Origin: Devosia sp. 66-14
GTDB taxonomy: Bacteria; Pseudomonadota; Alphaproteobacteria; Rhizobiales; Devosiaceae
Length of the DNA stretch: 57,647 bases
NCBI GenBank assembly: GCA_001899085.1
Contig: MKVB01000002.1
Span: forward strand, 1-57,647
Reading direction: 5' to 3'
Shown: piece after piece, positions 44,336 through 54,358 of the stretch
Position numbering within the stretch: position 1 is the first letter of the stretch
Layout of the letters: the number at the start of each line of letters is the position of its first letter
Translations under genes and position numbers: made by a program
Notes under the pieces: generated by a model
What the model was told of the DNA's origin: nothing
The model's database searches: none
Seen by the model: the letters and a program-made list of their open reading frames with translations, nothing else

Positions 44336-44380
44336 TTCGATGTCTCCTCCCTGGATGACAGAAGTCGTAGACGGTTGGCT

Positions 44381-45532
44381 TCAGGCCGCGCGCAGCGCCG
44401 AGGCGACGCGCGGATTGAACGGGGCTTCGCCGAGCTCGGAGCGCGGCAACAGGTTGGGGCGGACCCACTCGCGGCGGGCGGTTTCGTTCAGCACCAGGCC
44501 GTGGCCGGGGCGATCGGGGGCATAGGCCCAGCCGTCGCGAATCTCGACCGGCTGGTCGACGAGATGGTCGAAGTTCTGGAACGAGTATTCGAGCCACTGC
44601 ACTTCGGGCAGCGCGCAGGCGGCATGAATGCCGACTTCGAGGAAGGTATTGCCGAGGCTGACCGGAATACCGCGATCGGCGGCGAGCCAGCCGATGCGCA
44701 TCACATCGGTGACCTGGCCATGGACGTTGAGGATATCGGTGGCGTCAGCTTCCATCAGCAGCCGCTTGCCGCTGGCATCGAGATACTCACCCGAGTTGAT
44801 CAGCGTCCAGTTGGCCGCGTCCTTCAGCATCCTGAGCCCGGCATAATCGGTGCGCAGGATCGGATCCTCGACCCAGAGCAGGTCGTGGCCGGCGTCGCGG
44901 ATGGCGGTGAGCTTCACCAAAGCTTCCTTGGCGCCCCAGGCCTCGTTGCTGTCGATCATCACCAGCGCATCCTTGCGGACCACCTCTTTGAGGATCTTCA
45001 GGCGGTTGAGGTCCCAGTCGAAATCCGGGCTGCCGACCTTGATCTTGAAGGCGCGGTAGCCGATCGCATCGGCATGGGCGAAGAAGCGGGCGAACTCATC
45101 GTCCGAAAGATGGAAATCGAGGCCCGAGGCATAAGCCTCGACCTTGTCGCGGCGGCTGCCGAGCAGCTTGTGCAGCGGCAGGTTCACCTGTTTGGCGGCG
45201 AGATCCCACAGCGCCACCTGCAACGCTTCATGGAAGGGCAGGGTGTAGGCACGCTGGTTGCCGCCGCGCGGCCGGCCGACGCGGTGCACCAGCCCAGCCG
45301 GCGGCTGGCCCTCGAGACCAGGCCAGACTTCGGAGCGGAACACCCGCTCGATCTCGGCCTGATCGGGCAGCGGGAAAAACAAAGTCTGGATAAACCCCAG
45401 CCCGACCGCGCCGGTATCGGCAATCAGTTCGAGCGCCGCTATGTTCACATCGTCGGCGCGGACCTGGCTGTCGCCGATGACGCGGTCGCGGGCAAACTGG
45501 AAACGGGTGATGCGGAATTCGGAAATGCGCAT
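44381..45532 (-). CDS. Enolase-superfamily sugar-acid dehydratase (MR/MLE type)
   Basis: A 383-residue mandelate-racemase-like enzyme that likely dehydrates a sugar acid. The KxK base motif is FKIKVG, and metal ligands fall in MIDSNEAW, WVEDPIL and NSGEYL. The His of the usual His-Asp dyad seems replaced: the PHG-type position reads SLGNTF. It therefore uses Lys as the main base, or has altered chemistry. The operon suggests a 6-deoxy sugar acid such as rhamnonate or fuconate, unproven. The 14-base palindrome upstream is the probable FCD operator. Confidence 0.82.
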   Translation of the reverse strand: MRISEFRITRFQFARDRVIGDSQVRADDVNIAALELIADTGAVGLGFIQTLFFPLPDQAEIERVFRSEVWPGLEGQPPAGLVHRVGRPRGGNQRAYTLPFHEALQVALWDLAAKQVNLPLHKLLGSRRDKVEAYASGLDFHLSDDEFARFFAHADAIGYRAFKIKVGSPDFDWDLNRLKILKEVVRKDALVMIDSNEAWGAKEALVKLTAIRDAGHDLLWVEDPILRTDYAGLRMLKDAANWTLINSGEYLDASGKRLLMEADATDILNVHGQVTDVMRIGWLAADRGIPVSLGNTFLEVGIHAACALPEVQWLEYSFQNFDHLVDQPVEIRDGWAYAPDRPGHGLVLNETARREWVRPNLLPRSELGEAPFNPRVASALRAA

Positions 45533-45565
45533 AGGCTGGCGATCTCTGATCGACTAACGTGGATA

Positions 45566-45579
45566 TCTGATATATCAGA
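45566..45579. promoter_or_regulatory. Palindromic operator TCTGATATATCAGA
   Basis: A perfect 14-base palindrome lies midway between the dehydratase operon (minus) and the FCD regulator (plus). Its 12-base core recurs at 52968. It is the best operator candidate for the regulator at 45617. Confidence 0.72.
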
Positions 45580-45616
45580 CGATGACGCTAATAGACCAAG
45601 GAAAGCGGGCGCACAA

Positions 45617-46312
45617 GTGGCTGTGAATGAGGGTGCCGATATCGGCCTGGCCGAGGCGCAGCCGGGCGGCCGGCTGAGCGATCTGGCCTATACGCGGATT
45701 TTGGAGAACCTGTTCGACCGGCGGCTGCCGGCCGGTGCCTTCGTGTCGCAGAACGATCTGGTGAAGCTGCTCGGCATCCCGGTGGCGCCGCTGCGCGATG
45801 CGCTGAGGACGCTCGAGGTCGAGGGGATCCTCACCATCCATCCGCGCTCCGGCATCCAGTTCGTCAAGCCCGGGCTTGAGCTGACCAAATCGACCTACCA
45901 GTTCCGCACCATCATCGAGCGGGCGGCAGTGCGGGCCTTCGCCGAGCAGGGCGACGAGGACCTGATCGGCGAGCTGGGCGACCGGCATCGCGCCGTGTCG
46001 CGCCACATCGAGGCGTCGGGGCTCACCGCCGGCACGATGGAGGAGCTCGAAGTGCTGGAGAGCCTGCTGCACAACTCGATCATCGCGATCCTGAGGAACG
46101 CGCTGATCGAGACCAGCTACCGGCGCATGCACACCTATCTCAGGCTGGTGCGGCTCGACCGCAAACTCACGGCGCCCCTGGCGCAGCGCTCGATCCGCGA
46201 GCACCTCGAAATCATCGAAGCCTGCGAGGCCCGCGACCCCGATCGCGCCGAAGCGGCGCTGGTGGCGCATTTCAACGCGGCATTGCAGCGGCATCTGGGG
46301 ATGTTTGTTTAG
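45617..46312 (+). CDS. GntR-family regulator, FCD type, for the dehydratase operon
   Basis: A 231-residue regulator. The winged helix (about residues 18-80) includes RILENLFDRRLPAGAFVSQNDLVKLLGIPVAPLRDALRTLEVEGIL, and the FCD domain carries ESLLHNSIIAIL and REHLEIIEACEARDPDRAE. GTG 45617 or GTG 45623 is the start; AAGGA lies upstream but at long spacing. The open frame continues far upstream antisense to two genes and that part is not coding. Its neighbours and palindrome point to a sugar-acid-responsive repressor. Confidence 0.83.
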   Translation: MAVNEGADIGLAEAQPGGRLSDLAYTRILENLFDRRLPAGAFVSQNDLVKLLGIPVAPLRDALRTLEVEGILTIHPRSGIQFVKPGLELTKSTYQFRTIIERAAVRAFAEQGDEDLIGELGDRHRAVSRHIEASGLTAGTMEELEVLESLLHNSIIAILRNALIETSYRRMHTYLRLVRLDRKLTAPLAQRSIREHLEIIEACEARDPDRAEAALVAHFNAALQRHLGMFV

Positions 46313-46360
46313 GGAGGGCTGACCGCTCTCTTAAGTTGGAAGGCGGCAGAGGTCGGTGTG

Positions 46361-46479
46361 CTTGGCGCCCCTCACCCTGACCCTCTCCCCAGAGGGGCGA
46401 GGGGACGCGAGTGGCACCGCCGGTGAGCCCATCGCCCCCTCGCCCCTCTGGGGAGAGGGCTGGGGTGAGGGGCGCCAAG
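46361..46479. repeat. Palindrome between two convergent FCD regulators
   Basis: Arms CTTGGCGCCCCTCACC / GGTGAGGGGCGCCAAG enclose inner arms CCTCTCCCCAGAGGGGCGAGG / CGCCCCTCTGGGGAGAGG. It sits between two convergent stops and is probably a bidirectional terminator. Confidence 0.87.
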
Positions 46480-46517
46480 CGCGTGGAGCTGGCTGTAATC
46501 GGTAGCCCGCAGCGACC

Positions 46518-47171
46518 TCACGCCGCAAACGTCCGGTGCGTCGAGCCCTGGAAGTGGGCTTCCATCGCCGCAATCGCCCCGGCGACGTCGCGCTGTTCCA
46601 GCGCTGCGATGACCCGCATGTGCTCGTCGACGGTGTCGACCAGGTAGCCGCGGAAGCCGGGGCGGCGGTGGACGCGTTGCGCCATGCGGATATTTTCCTG
46701 CAGGCGCTCGTGTGTATCGAGGATGGCGCGGTTGCCGAGCGAGGCGACGATCTCGCGGTGCATCCGGCCATCGAGTTCGAGGAACGGGGTATGCGCCGTC
46801 TCGAAAGGGCTGCCGTCGGTGAGGCTGATGCGGCACTTCTCGTGGTTCGTCCGCATGTCGGCCAGCCAGGCGTCCGAGACGGTGTCACCGAAGCTCTTGA
46901 GCGAAAAGATCTCGATCATGATGCGGAACTGGTAGTTCTCGCGGATGAACGCCACCTCCGGGTAGACGATCTTGATGCCGGCGCGCGGCTTGATCTCGAC
47001 CAGCCCGAACTCCTCCAGCAGCACCAGCGTTTCGCGCAGCGGCGACAGCGACAGGCCGAGCAGGTCGCAGAGCTCGGATTGGGTCACCACCATGCCGGCT
47101 TCCAGCGTGCCGTCGTTCATCGCCTTGCGGAAGCGGCGGTACCCTTCGTTGTCGTTGCGGACGTCAGACAT
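46518..47171 (-). CDS. GntR-family regulator, FCD type, next to system 4
   Basis: A 217-residue regulator with a winged helix (about residues 10-70: TQSELCDLLGLSLSPLRETLVLLEEFGLVEI) and an FCD domain with LDGRMHREIVASLGN and DEHMRVIAALEQRD. ATG 47171 is close to GGTGAAA. It resembles the FCD protein at 45617 in layout. It is divergent from the ATPase operon, and an inverted repeat lies in between. Confidence 0.88.
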   Translation of the reverse strand: MSDVRNDNEGYRRFRKAMNDGTLEAGMVVTQSELCDLLGLSLSPLRETLVLLEEFGLVEIKPRAGIKIVYPEVAFIRENYQFRIMIEIFSLKSFGDTVSDAWLADMRTNHEKCRISLTDGSPFETAHTPFLELDGRMHREIVASLGNRAILDTHERLQENIRMAQRVHRRPGFRGYLVDTVDEHMRVIAALEQRDVAGAIAAMEAHFQGSTHRTFAA

Positions 47172-47341
47172 TTTCACCGGTGAATTGGTCGAGAGGCATG
47201 TTCGGACTTTAGTATATCAACAGGCGTTTTGAAAATCTCAGCAAAATGCCAGAGAACACAGGATTCTGCGGAATCCGCGAGCGACCAGATCCACTCGAAG
47301 GAGGGCGGTTGGGAGGTGTCGAGGGAAGTCGGTGCCTTGAC

Positions 47342-47374
47342 TTGAGATATCATTGGCCTTCAATAATATCTCAA
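47342..47374. promoter_or_regulatory. Inverted repeat TTGAGATAT/ATATCTCAA before system 4
   Basis: Perfect nine-base arms separated by 15 bases end 11 bases before the leader ORF start. They could be an operator pair for the FCD regulator at 46518 or a leader hairpin; each arm resembles half of the CTGATATATCAG palindrome. Confidence 0.55.
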
Positions 47375-47385
47375 CGGAGGGGCGC

Positions 47386-47430
47386 ATGAAGCTGGTGATG
47401 GTGTCGCGGTCAGCGGGCAGGGGCTGCTAG
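47386..47430 (+). CDS. 14-codon leader ORF abutting the ATPase gene
   Basis: ATG at 47386 is preceded by the strong site CGGAGGGG and reads MKLVMVSRSAGRGC to a TAG at 47428-47430. The ATPase GTG begins at the next base. The ATPase itself has only a weak ribosome site, so its translation may depend on ribosomes finishing this short ORF. It could also be the stub of a deleted first gene. Confidence 0.5.
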   Translation: MKLVMVSRSAGRGC

Positions 47431-48546
<1,116 letters not shown>

Positions 48547-48583
48547 ATCCGGCGCGCAAGCCGGATACAGAGGAGGAAAGACT

Positions 48584-49861
48584 ATGCTTCGCAAAAGGAC
48601 CGCCGCGCTCGCCGGCGGCATGGCCGCAAGCGTTGCCCTCGGCCTGATGGCCGGCGCTGCGATGGCCCAGGACGCAGTGACGCTGAACGTCTGGTCGGAC
48701 ACGCCGCGTCTCAGCATGTTCGATCTCTACGACAAGACGCATGACAATGTGACGCTCAACGTCACCACAGTCGCGCCGGCCGACCTGATCGCCAAGATCC
48801 AGCTGGCTTTGCAGGCGAAGAGCGAAATCCCCGATGTGATCTTCATGTCGGATATCGGCTATACCGCGCAGCTCTCGACCCGCCGCTCGAACTACCTGCT
48901 CGACCTCACCGACAAGGTGCCGCAGGCGCTGCAGGACGAGTTCTACCCCAACGGCAACTCGCCCTGCCATGTGAACGGCAAGCTGCTCTGCATGCGCAAC
49001 GACCTGGCGCACATGATCGTCTGGTACGACAAGCCGGCGATGGAAGCGCTCGGCAAGGCCGTCCCGACCACCTGGGAAGAGTTCCAGAAGCTCGGCGAAG
49101 AGCTGGCGCCGCAGGGTCTCAGCCTCGGCACCGGCGTTGAAGCCTTCCCGCTCTACGCCATGCTGGTCTCCGACGGCTGCGACATGGTGATGCCGGTCGA
49201 AGGCAAGGAAGACACGGTCAAGATCGACCTCACCACCGAGAAGTGCCTGAAGCCGGCCCGCATGGTGGATGCCATGCTGAAGAATGGCAGCCTGACCAAG
49301 GTCGGGCCGTTCGAGCCGGATTTCGTGGCGCTCGCCAAGGGCGGCAAGATCCCGCTGATGATCGGGCCGACCTGGTTCGGCGAATACGTGATCAAGCCGA
49401 CTTATGAGTGGCCGGCCGGCAAGCTCGCCGCGGCGCTGCCGCTGAAGTGGGACGACCAGAGCCAGCCGCTGACCTGGAGCTGGGGCGGCGGCACCTATGG
49501 CGCCTGGAAGGACACGGCGCATCCCGCCGAGGCAGTCGACCTCGTGACCTGGATGTCGACCGACGTCGCCAACCAGACCGCCGCCGTGACGTTGCCGGGC
49601 CACCGGCCGTCGGCCGAGGCCTGGGGCGCGCGCCTCGCCAGCGATGCCTATTACGCCGATCCGAACGTCTTCAAGGTGGAAGCCGATGCGGCGGCGTTCA
49701 GCCATCCCGGTTACGTGAGCCTCCGCTTCTCGGTCAGCGACGCGATCGCCAAGGTGGTGGTGCAGCCGCTGGCCAGTGGCGGCACGGTGGAAGGCGCTCT
49801 GCCGGCGCTGCAGACCGAGCTCGTCAACCTCGCCAAGCTCAACGGCTACCAGGTCGAGTAA
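48584..49861 (+). CDS. Extracellular sugar-binding protein, system 4
   Basis: A 425-residue periplasmic binding protein with signal peptide (AGGMAASVALGLMAGAAMAQ). AGGAGGAAAG gives a strong start at ATG 48584. Two cysteine pairs (SPCHVNGKLLCMR; GCDMVM with KCLKPA) suggest disulfides, unusual among the other binding proteins here. A small stem TCCGGC/GCCGGA (48548-48565) precedes it and a strong hairpin follows it. Confidence 0.9.
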   Translation: MLRKRTAALAGGMAASVALGLMAGAAMAQDAVTLNVWSDTPRLSMFDLYDKTHDNVTLNVTTVAPADLIAKIQLALQAKSEIPDVIFMSDIGYTAQLSTRRSNYLLDLTDKVPQALQDEFYPNGNSPCHVNGKLLCMRNDLAHMIVWYDKPAMEALGKAVPTTWEEFQKLGEELAPQGLSLGTGVEAFPLYAMLVSDGCDMVMPVEGKEDTVKIDLTTEKCLKPARMVDAMLKNGSLTKVGPFEPDFVALAKGGKIPLMIGPTWFGEYVIKPTYEWPAGKLAAALPLKWDDQSQPLTWSWGGGTYGAWKDTAHPAEAVDLVTWMSTDVANQTAAVTLPGHRPSAEAWGARLASDAYYADPNVFKVEADAAAFSHPGYVSLRFSVSDAIAKVVVQPLASGGTVEGALPALQTELVNLAKLNGYQVE

Positions 49862-49870
49862 CCGACCGAC

Positions 49871-49897
49871 CGGCCGGACGCTCCACGCGTCCGGCCG
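49871..49897 (+). terminator. Hairpin after binding protein of system 4
   Basis: Perfect 10-base arms CGGCCGGACG / CGTCCGGCCG with a seven-base loop and no T-tract. Such stems after binding-protein genes usually protect the upstream mRNA and lower downstream expression. Confidence 0.75.
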
Positions 49898-49915
49898 ACC
49901 AGTTCAGGGGCAGTG

Positions 49916-50851
49916 ATGAGCGCGACGGCGATGGCATCGGATATGAGAGCGGTGGCGATCGATCGCGCCCGCAAGGCGAAGCAGAAGGGGCGGCGCGATA
50001 CGCGCATGTCGTATCTGCTGCTGGCGCCCTATCTGTTGCTGCTGCTGATGTTCGGGCTGTTTCCGATCGCCTATGCCTTCGGGCTCAGCTTCTTCGACAC
50101 CATCGAAATGGTGTTCTGGGGCGTCACCAACTACCAGTTCGTGTTCGATGATTTCCGCGTCCCGGCGAGCGTGGTCAACGTCCTGGCCTTCGTTGCCATC
50201 TGGGTGACGCTGACGATGATCGGCGTGGCGGTGCTGTCGCTGATGCTGGACAGCATCAATCGCAAGACCGCCAATACGCTCAGGACCATCTACTTCCTCC
50301 CCGGCGCCGTCACCTCGTCGGCCATCGTGGTGCTGTGGCTGTTCGTGCTCGACCCCTCGGTCAGCCCGTTCCAGCCGGTGCTGCACACGCTGGGCTGGGG
50401 CACCCGCGCCGACGTGATCGCCAGTATCGGGCTCGCCGGGGTGTTCGCCATCATGGCGTATTTCTCGGCCTCGGGCGGCTGGATCGTGGTGTTCGGCGGA
50501 GCGCTGGCGAGCCTGCCCACCGAGGTGATGGAGGCGGCGCGCATCGATGGCGCCAACCGGTTCCAGCTCGCCACCCGGATCAAGCTGCCGATGATCTGGC
50601 GCTCCCTGGTGCTGATGGGAATCCTGAGCTTTGCCGGCGGGCTGCAGCTTTTCGTCGAGCCGCAGCTGATGGGGCTGGCCGGACCGCAATTCGCGCAGAA
50701 CGACTGGTCGCTGAACCAGATGGCGTTCCAGTACGCCTTCCGGATGGGCGACTTCGGCGCCTCGGCGGCGCTCAGTACGCTCCTGGTCGGGGCCTCGATC
50801 ATCATCGCGCTGGTGATCGTCTTCGCCACCAAGTTCTACAAGATCGATTGA
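49916..50851 (+). CDS. CUT1 importer permease (MalF type), system 4
   Basis: A 311-residue permease whose first span starts near residue 33 (LLLAPYLLLLLMFGLFPIAYAF). The EAA loop is MEAARIDGANRFQLATRIKLP. AGGGG five bases before favours ATG 49916 over GTG 49913. It is the paralog of the system 3 protein at 41986, sharing LWLFVLDP, LSFAGG.QLFVEP and SLNQ.AF.YAF. Confidence 0.91.
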   Translation: MSATAMASDMRAVAIDRARKAKQKGRRDTRMSYLLLAPYLLLLLMFGLFPIAYAFGLSFFDTIEMVFWGVTNYQFVFDDFRVPASVVNVLAFVAIWVTLTMIGVAVLSLMLDSINRKTANTLRTIYFLPGAVTSSAIVVLWLFVLDPSVSPFQPVLHTLGWGTRADVIASIGLAGVFAIMAYFSASGGWIVVFGGALASLPTEVMEAARIDGANRFQLATRIKLPMIWRSLVLMGILSFAGGLQLFVEPQLMGLAGPQFAQNDWSLNQMAFQYAFRMGDFGASAALSTLLVGASIIIALVIVFATKFYKID

Positions 50852-50858
50852 GGGCCAG

Positions 50859-51746
50859 ATGAGCACCAGACAGGCCCCGCTGCGCCTCAACCCCGGCCGC
50901 TTCCTCGTCTTCGCGACGCTGGCTTTCGCAGTGTGCTTTTACGGCATTCCGCTGCTCTGGCTGTTCGTCGCAGGCACGCGCTCGGAAGCCTCGCTGCTGA
51001 CGCAGTCGCCCTTCGCCCTGGGCGACTGGGACTCGTTCGTCCGCACCTGGAACAACCTCACGACCTACAACAACTTCCAGATCCTGACCTGGACGATGAA
51101 CTCGCTGATCTACGTGGTGGGCGGCGTGCTGCTGTCGCTCATCGCCTGCATTCCGGCAGGCTACGCGCTGGCCGCATCGGAATTTCCGGGGCGCAAGCTG
51201 GTGCTGATCTTCACGCTGATTGCGATGATCACGCCCTCCACCGCGGTGGTGCTGCCGATCTTCCTCGAGCTCAACATGCTGGGGCTCAGCAACACCTATG
51301 CCGGGCTGATCCTCGCCTCGGGGTTCTTCCCGTTCGGCGTCTACCTCACCTATGTGTATTTCTCGACCTCGCTGCCCAAGGGGGTGATGGATTCCGCCCG
51401 GGTGGACGGCGCCAACCGCTTCCAGCTGTTCAGCCGCATCGCGCTGCCGCTGGCCCGGCCGATCATCGCGCTGGTGGCGTTCTTCAGCTTCCTCGGCATC
51501 TGGTCGAACTACTTCCTCGCCTTCGTGCTGCTCAGCGACGACAAGCTCTACAACCTGCCTGTAGGGCTGACGGCGCTGGTGAGCGGCTCAGGGGCGCTGA
51601 GCAACCTGCCGTCCAACGATGTGCCGATCAAGAAACCCGAGGTGGTGCTCGCCGCCATCCTCGTGGTGCTGCCGGTGCTGCTGATTTTCATGGCCGCGCA
51701 GCGGTTCGTGCGTTCCGGCACGCTGTCGGGCGCGGAAAAGGGTTAG
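50859..51746 (+). CDS. CUT1 importer permease (MalG type), system 4
   Basis: A 295-residue permease with EAA loop MDSARVDGANRFQLFSRIALP and C-terminal SGTLSGAEKG. It begins seven bases after the partner's stop. The loops of both permeases share RVDGANRFQL/RIDGANRFQL, confirming that they are a matched pair for one ATPase. Confidence 0.91.
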   Translation: MSTRQAPLRLNPGRFLVFATLAFAVCFYGIPLLWLFVAGTRSEASLLTQSPFALGDWDSFVRTWNNLTTYNNFQILTWTMNSLIYVVGGVLLSLIACIPAGYALAASEFPGRKLVLIFTLIAMITPSTAVVLPIFLELNMLGLSNTYAGLILASGFFPFGVYLTYVYFSTSLPKGVMDSARVDGANRFQLFSRIALPLARPIIALVAFFSFLGIWSNYFLAFVLLSDDKLYNLPVGLTALVSGSGALSNLPSNDVPIKKPEVVLAAILVVLPVLLIFMAAQRFVRSGTLSGAEKG

Positions 51747-51816
51747 CGGCGGCGGGCAAACTTGGCAAAGCCAAGTCTCCCTGAGGCCGCCAAAGCAATA
51801 GTCTATGGAGGATTGA

Positions 51817-52971
51817 ATGAAGATCACCGGGTTCACGGCATGGCTGGTCGAGCACGAGCCGGGGCCGAAATTCATCTGGCGTGACGGCATTCCCGGCTCG
51901 CACGGTGACATCCCGCGCGGGTCGAGGCCGCACAAGGCAGTGATCCGCATGGAGACCGACGCCGGCATCAACGGCGTCATCGAGATGGGGCGCGGCGAGG
52001 CGGTGATCGACCTGGTGCGCCGGCGCTACCACGAGTTCATCGGCGAGAACCCGCTGCTGACCGAACGGATGTGGCGGCTGATCTGGGAACTCGACCGGAT
52101 CGAGGAGTTCCACATGCGCTCGCTCGGCATGCTCGACATGCTGTGCTGGGACGTCAAATCGCAGCACGCCAGGATGCCGATCTACCAGATGCTGGGCGGC
52201 GATAACCGGGTGGTGCCGGCCTACGCCTCGACGGTCACCTGGCCGACGATGGATGAGTATGAACGCTACATCAAGATGAGCCGCGACGTCGGCTTCAAGG
52301 CGTTCAAGCTGCATGCCTGGGGCGGCCCGGTGAAGCGCGACATCGAGCTGTGCAAGAACCTGCGCAAGTGGGTCGGGCCCGACGCGGACCTGATGTTCGA
52401 CGGCTCGGCCGGCTGGGACTATGTGAACGCGCTGGAGTTCGGCAAGGCGATCCAGGACCTCGGCTTCCTCTGGTACGAGGAGCCGATGCGCGAGTTCCAC
52501 CTCGGCAGCTACACCAAGCTCTGCGAGAAGCTCGACATCCCGATCCTCGCCGCCGAAACCTCGGATGGCGTGCATGGCAACATGGCGACCTGGATCGAGA
52601 ACAAGGCGCTCGACATGACGCGCGTCTCGACCTTCTACAAGGGTGGCTTCACCGGCTCGATGAAGGTGGCGCACCTCTCGGAAAGCCACGGCATGCGGGC
52701 CCAGGTGCACGGCATGGGGCTCGAGAACGCGCAGATCTGCGCCGCCATCTCGAACAACGACTATTACGAGCAGCTCGTGATGAACGAGGAGCAGATCAAG
52801 AGCCTCGACAAGCTGGGGCCGCTGTCGATCGTCGACGGCAACCTGACGGTCAGCGACGAGCCGGGCATCGGCTACGAGTTCGACGAGAAGAAACTCGACG
52901 AGACGGCCCTGACGAAGGTCTCAGTCACCGAGCGGTTGACGCCGCGTGGCGCTGAGGTACCATGGCACTGA
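51817..52971 (+). CDS. Enolase-superfamily enzyme, second type
   Basis: A 384-residue mandelate-racemase-family protein. The base motif is K-x-H (FKLHAWGG), metal ligands are in MFDGSAGW, WYEEPM and AAETSDG, and a catalytic His occurs in QVHGMGLENAQ, so unlike the enzyme at 44381 it keeps the His. It probably dehydrates a different sugar acid delivered by system 4. GGAGG precedes ATG 51817. Its stop overlaps the palindrome that may control the next importer. Confidence 0.85.
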   Translation: MKITGFTAWLVEHEPGPKFIWRDGIPGSHGDIPRGSRPHKAVIRMETDAGINGVIEMGRGEAVIDLVRRRYHEFIGENPLLTERMWRLIWELDRIEEFHMRSLGMLDMLCWDVKSQHARMPIYQMLGGDNRVVPAYASTVTWPTMDEYERYIKMSRDVGFKAFKLHAWGGPVKRDIELCKNLRKWVGPDADLMFDGSAGWDYVNALEFGKAIQDLGFLWYEEPMREFHLGSYTKLCEKLDIPILAAETSDGVHGNMATWIENKALDMTRVSTFYKGGFTGSMKVAHLSESHGMRAQVHGMGLENAQICAAISNNDYYEQLVMNEEQIKSLDKLGPLSIVDGNLTVSDEPGIGYEFDEKKLDETALTKVSVTERLTPRGAEVPWH

Positions 52972-52979
52972 TATATCAG
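52968..52979. promoter_or_regulatory. Palindromic operator CTGATATATCAG, second copy
   Basis: This is identical to the 12-base core at 45567-45578 and overlaps the dehydratase stop codon, 37 bases before the system 5 binding-protein ATG. It links system 5 to the same regulator as the minus-strand operon. Confidence 0.7.
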
Positions 52980-53015
52980 ATTGTGTAACTGAGCTATCAT
53001 TGGGAGGAGAGACAA

Positions 53016-54269
53016 ATGACGGCCAAGTTCGATAGACGATCGGTCCTGAAGCTGGGCGGCGGCATGCTGGCGGCTTCGGCACTGCTGCCGCACCAGGCAT
53101 TCGCCCAGCAGACGGCGATCAACTACTGGCACACCTTCACCAGCCAGTCCGAGTTCGCCGGGCTGGAAGACGTGATGAAGCTGTTCGCCGCGGCGCACCC
53201 CGATATCGCGGTGACGCAGGAGAACATCCCGAACCCCGAGTTCATGGCCAAGATCACCGCCGCAGTGGTGTCGGGCAGCCGCCCGGATTCGACCATGGTG
53301 TCGTCGGAACGCGTCGCCGATCTCGTCGCCATGGGCGGGCTCACCGACCTGACCGACCGGATCGCGGCCTGGGAGCGGCGCGGCGATTTCGACGACTCGC
53401 GCTTCGCCTCGATCACCAAGGACGGCAAGGTCTACGGCATCCCGGCGTTCACCTTCGTCGACTGGATGTACTACCGCAAGGACTGGTTCGACGAAGCCGG
53501 TCTCGCGCCGCCGACCACTTATGCCGAGTTCCGTGACGCCGCCATCAAGCTGACCGATCCGGCCAAGGGCCGCTTCGGCTTCGGCATGCGCGGCGGCGCC
53601 GGCGGGCAGGCCTACGTGATCAACATCATGGAAGGTTTCGGCGCCAAGCTGATGCACGAGGATGGCTCGATCAGCCTCGACCGCGACAAGGCGATCGAAG
53701 CCATCGACTGGTGGGCCGGCCTGCTGATCAAGGACGGCGTGGTGCCGCCCAGCGCGCCGAATGACGGCTTCCGCCAGATCATGGAAGCGTTCCAGACCGG
53801 CCAGACGGCGATGCTGTGGCATCATACCGGCTCGTTCCAGGACAATTCCAAGCTGCTGAAGGCCGGCGTGGAGTTTGCTACCGCGGCGATCCCGGCCGGT
53901 CCGGTCAACCGGGTGTCGCGCCTCGGCTATGCCTACAACACGGTGACCAAGCCCGAGACGATCGACGCCAGCTGGGAGTGGATCAAGTTCTGGGGCGAGC
54001 CCGATGCGGCCGTCGCCTTCCTCGAAAAGACCGGCTACTTCCCGGCCTCGACGGTGGCGGCGCAGGACGAACGCATCTCCGGCAACCCGCTCTACAAGCC
54101 CGCCGCCGATACGCTCGGTTTCGGCATTCCGGCGCCGAGCTTTGCCGGCTTCGCCGGCTGGTCGGAAAGCGTGGTGCTGCCCGCCTTCCAGCGCGTGCTG
54201 ATCAAGGAAGCGACGCCGGAGCAGGCGGTCGACGAAATGATCGACGGGCTGGCCCAGGCCATCGCCTGA
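53016..54269 (+). CDS. Extracellular sugar-binding protein, system 5
   Basis: A 417-residue binding protein. FDRRSVLKLGGGMLAASALL is a good twin-arginine signal ending in AFAQ, so Tat export is likely. Family segments are VYGIPAFTFVDWMYYRKDWFDEAGL and AMLWHHTGSFQ. GGGAGGAGAG precedes the ATG. It differs clearly from systems 3 and 4, so it brings a different ligand. A perfect hairpin follows. Confidence 0.9.
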   Translation: MTAKFDRRSVLKLGGGMLAASALLPHQAFAQQTAINYWHTFTSQSEFAGLEDVMKLFAAAHPDIAVTQENIPNPEFMAKITAAVVSGSRPDSTMVSSERVADLVAMGGLTDLTDRIAAWERRGDFDDSRFASITKDGKVYGIPAFTFVDWMYYRKDWFDEAGLAPPTTYAEFRDAAIKLTDPAKGRFGFGMRGGAGGQAYVINIMEGFGAKLMHEDGSISLDRDKAIEAIDWWAGLLIKDGVVPPSAPNDGFRQIMEAFQTGQTAMLWHHTGSFQDNSKLLKAGVEFATAAIPAGPVNRVSRLGYAYNTVTKPETIDASWEWIKFWGEPDAAVAFLEKTGYFPASTVAAQDERISGNPLYKPAADTLGFGIPAPSFAGFAGWSESVVLPAFQRVLIKEATPEQAVDEMIDGLAQAIA

Positions 54270-54282
54270 GTTCTTGCACGAT

Positions 54283-54306
54283 GGCGGCCGGATCGATCCG
54301 GCCGCC
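54283..54306 (+). terminator. Hairpin after binding protein of system 5
   Basis: A perfect palindrome with 12-base arms GGCGGCCGGATC / GATCCGGCCGCC lies 14 bases after the stop. There is no T-tract, so it is more likely an mRNA stabiliser or attenuator than a full terminator. Confidence 0.75.
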
Positions 54307-54358
54307 GACAGTGCCAGCTGTGGCGACGGTAGAGCGCTGAACGCCTTACAAACTCGGT

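Noticed and set aside
43643-45616. An open frame of more than 650 codons antisense to the system 3 binding protein and dehydratase, running into the FCD regulator.
   Set aside because: It has no domain, is the mirror of two well-supported genes, and arises from high GC codon bias; only the last part from 45617 is a real gene.
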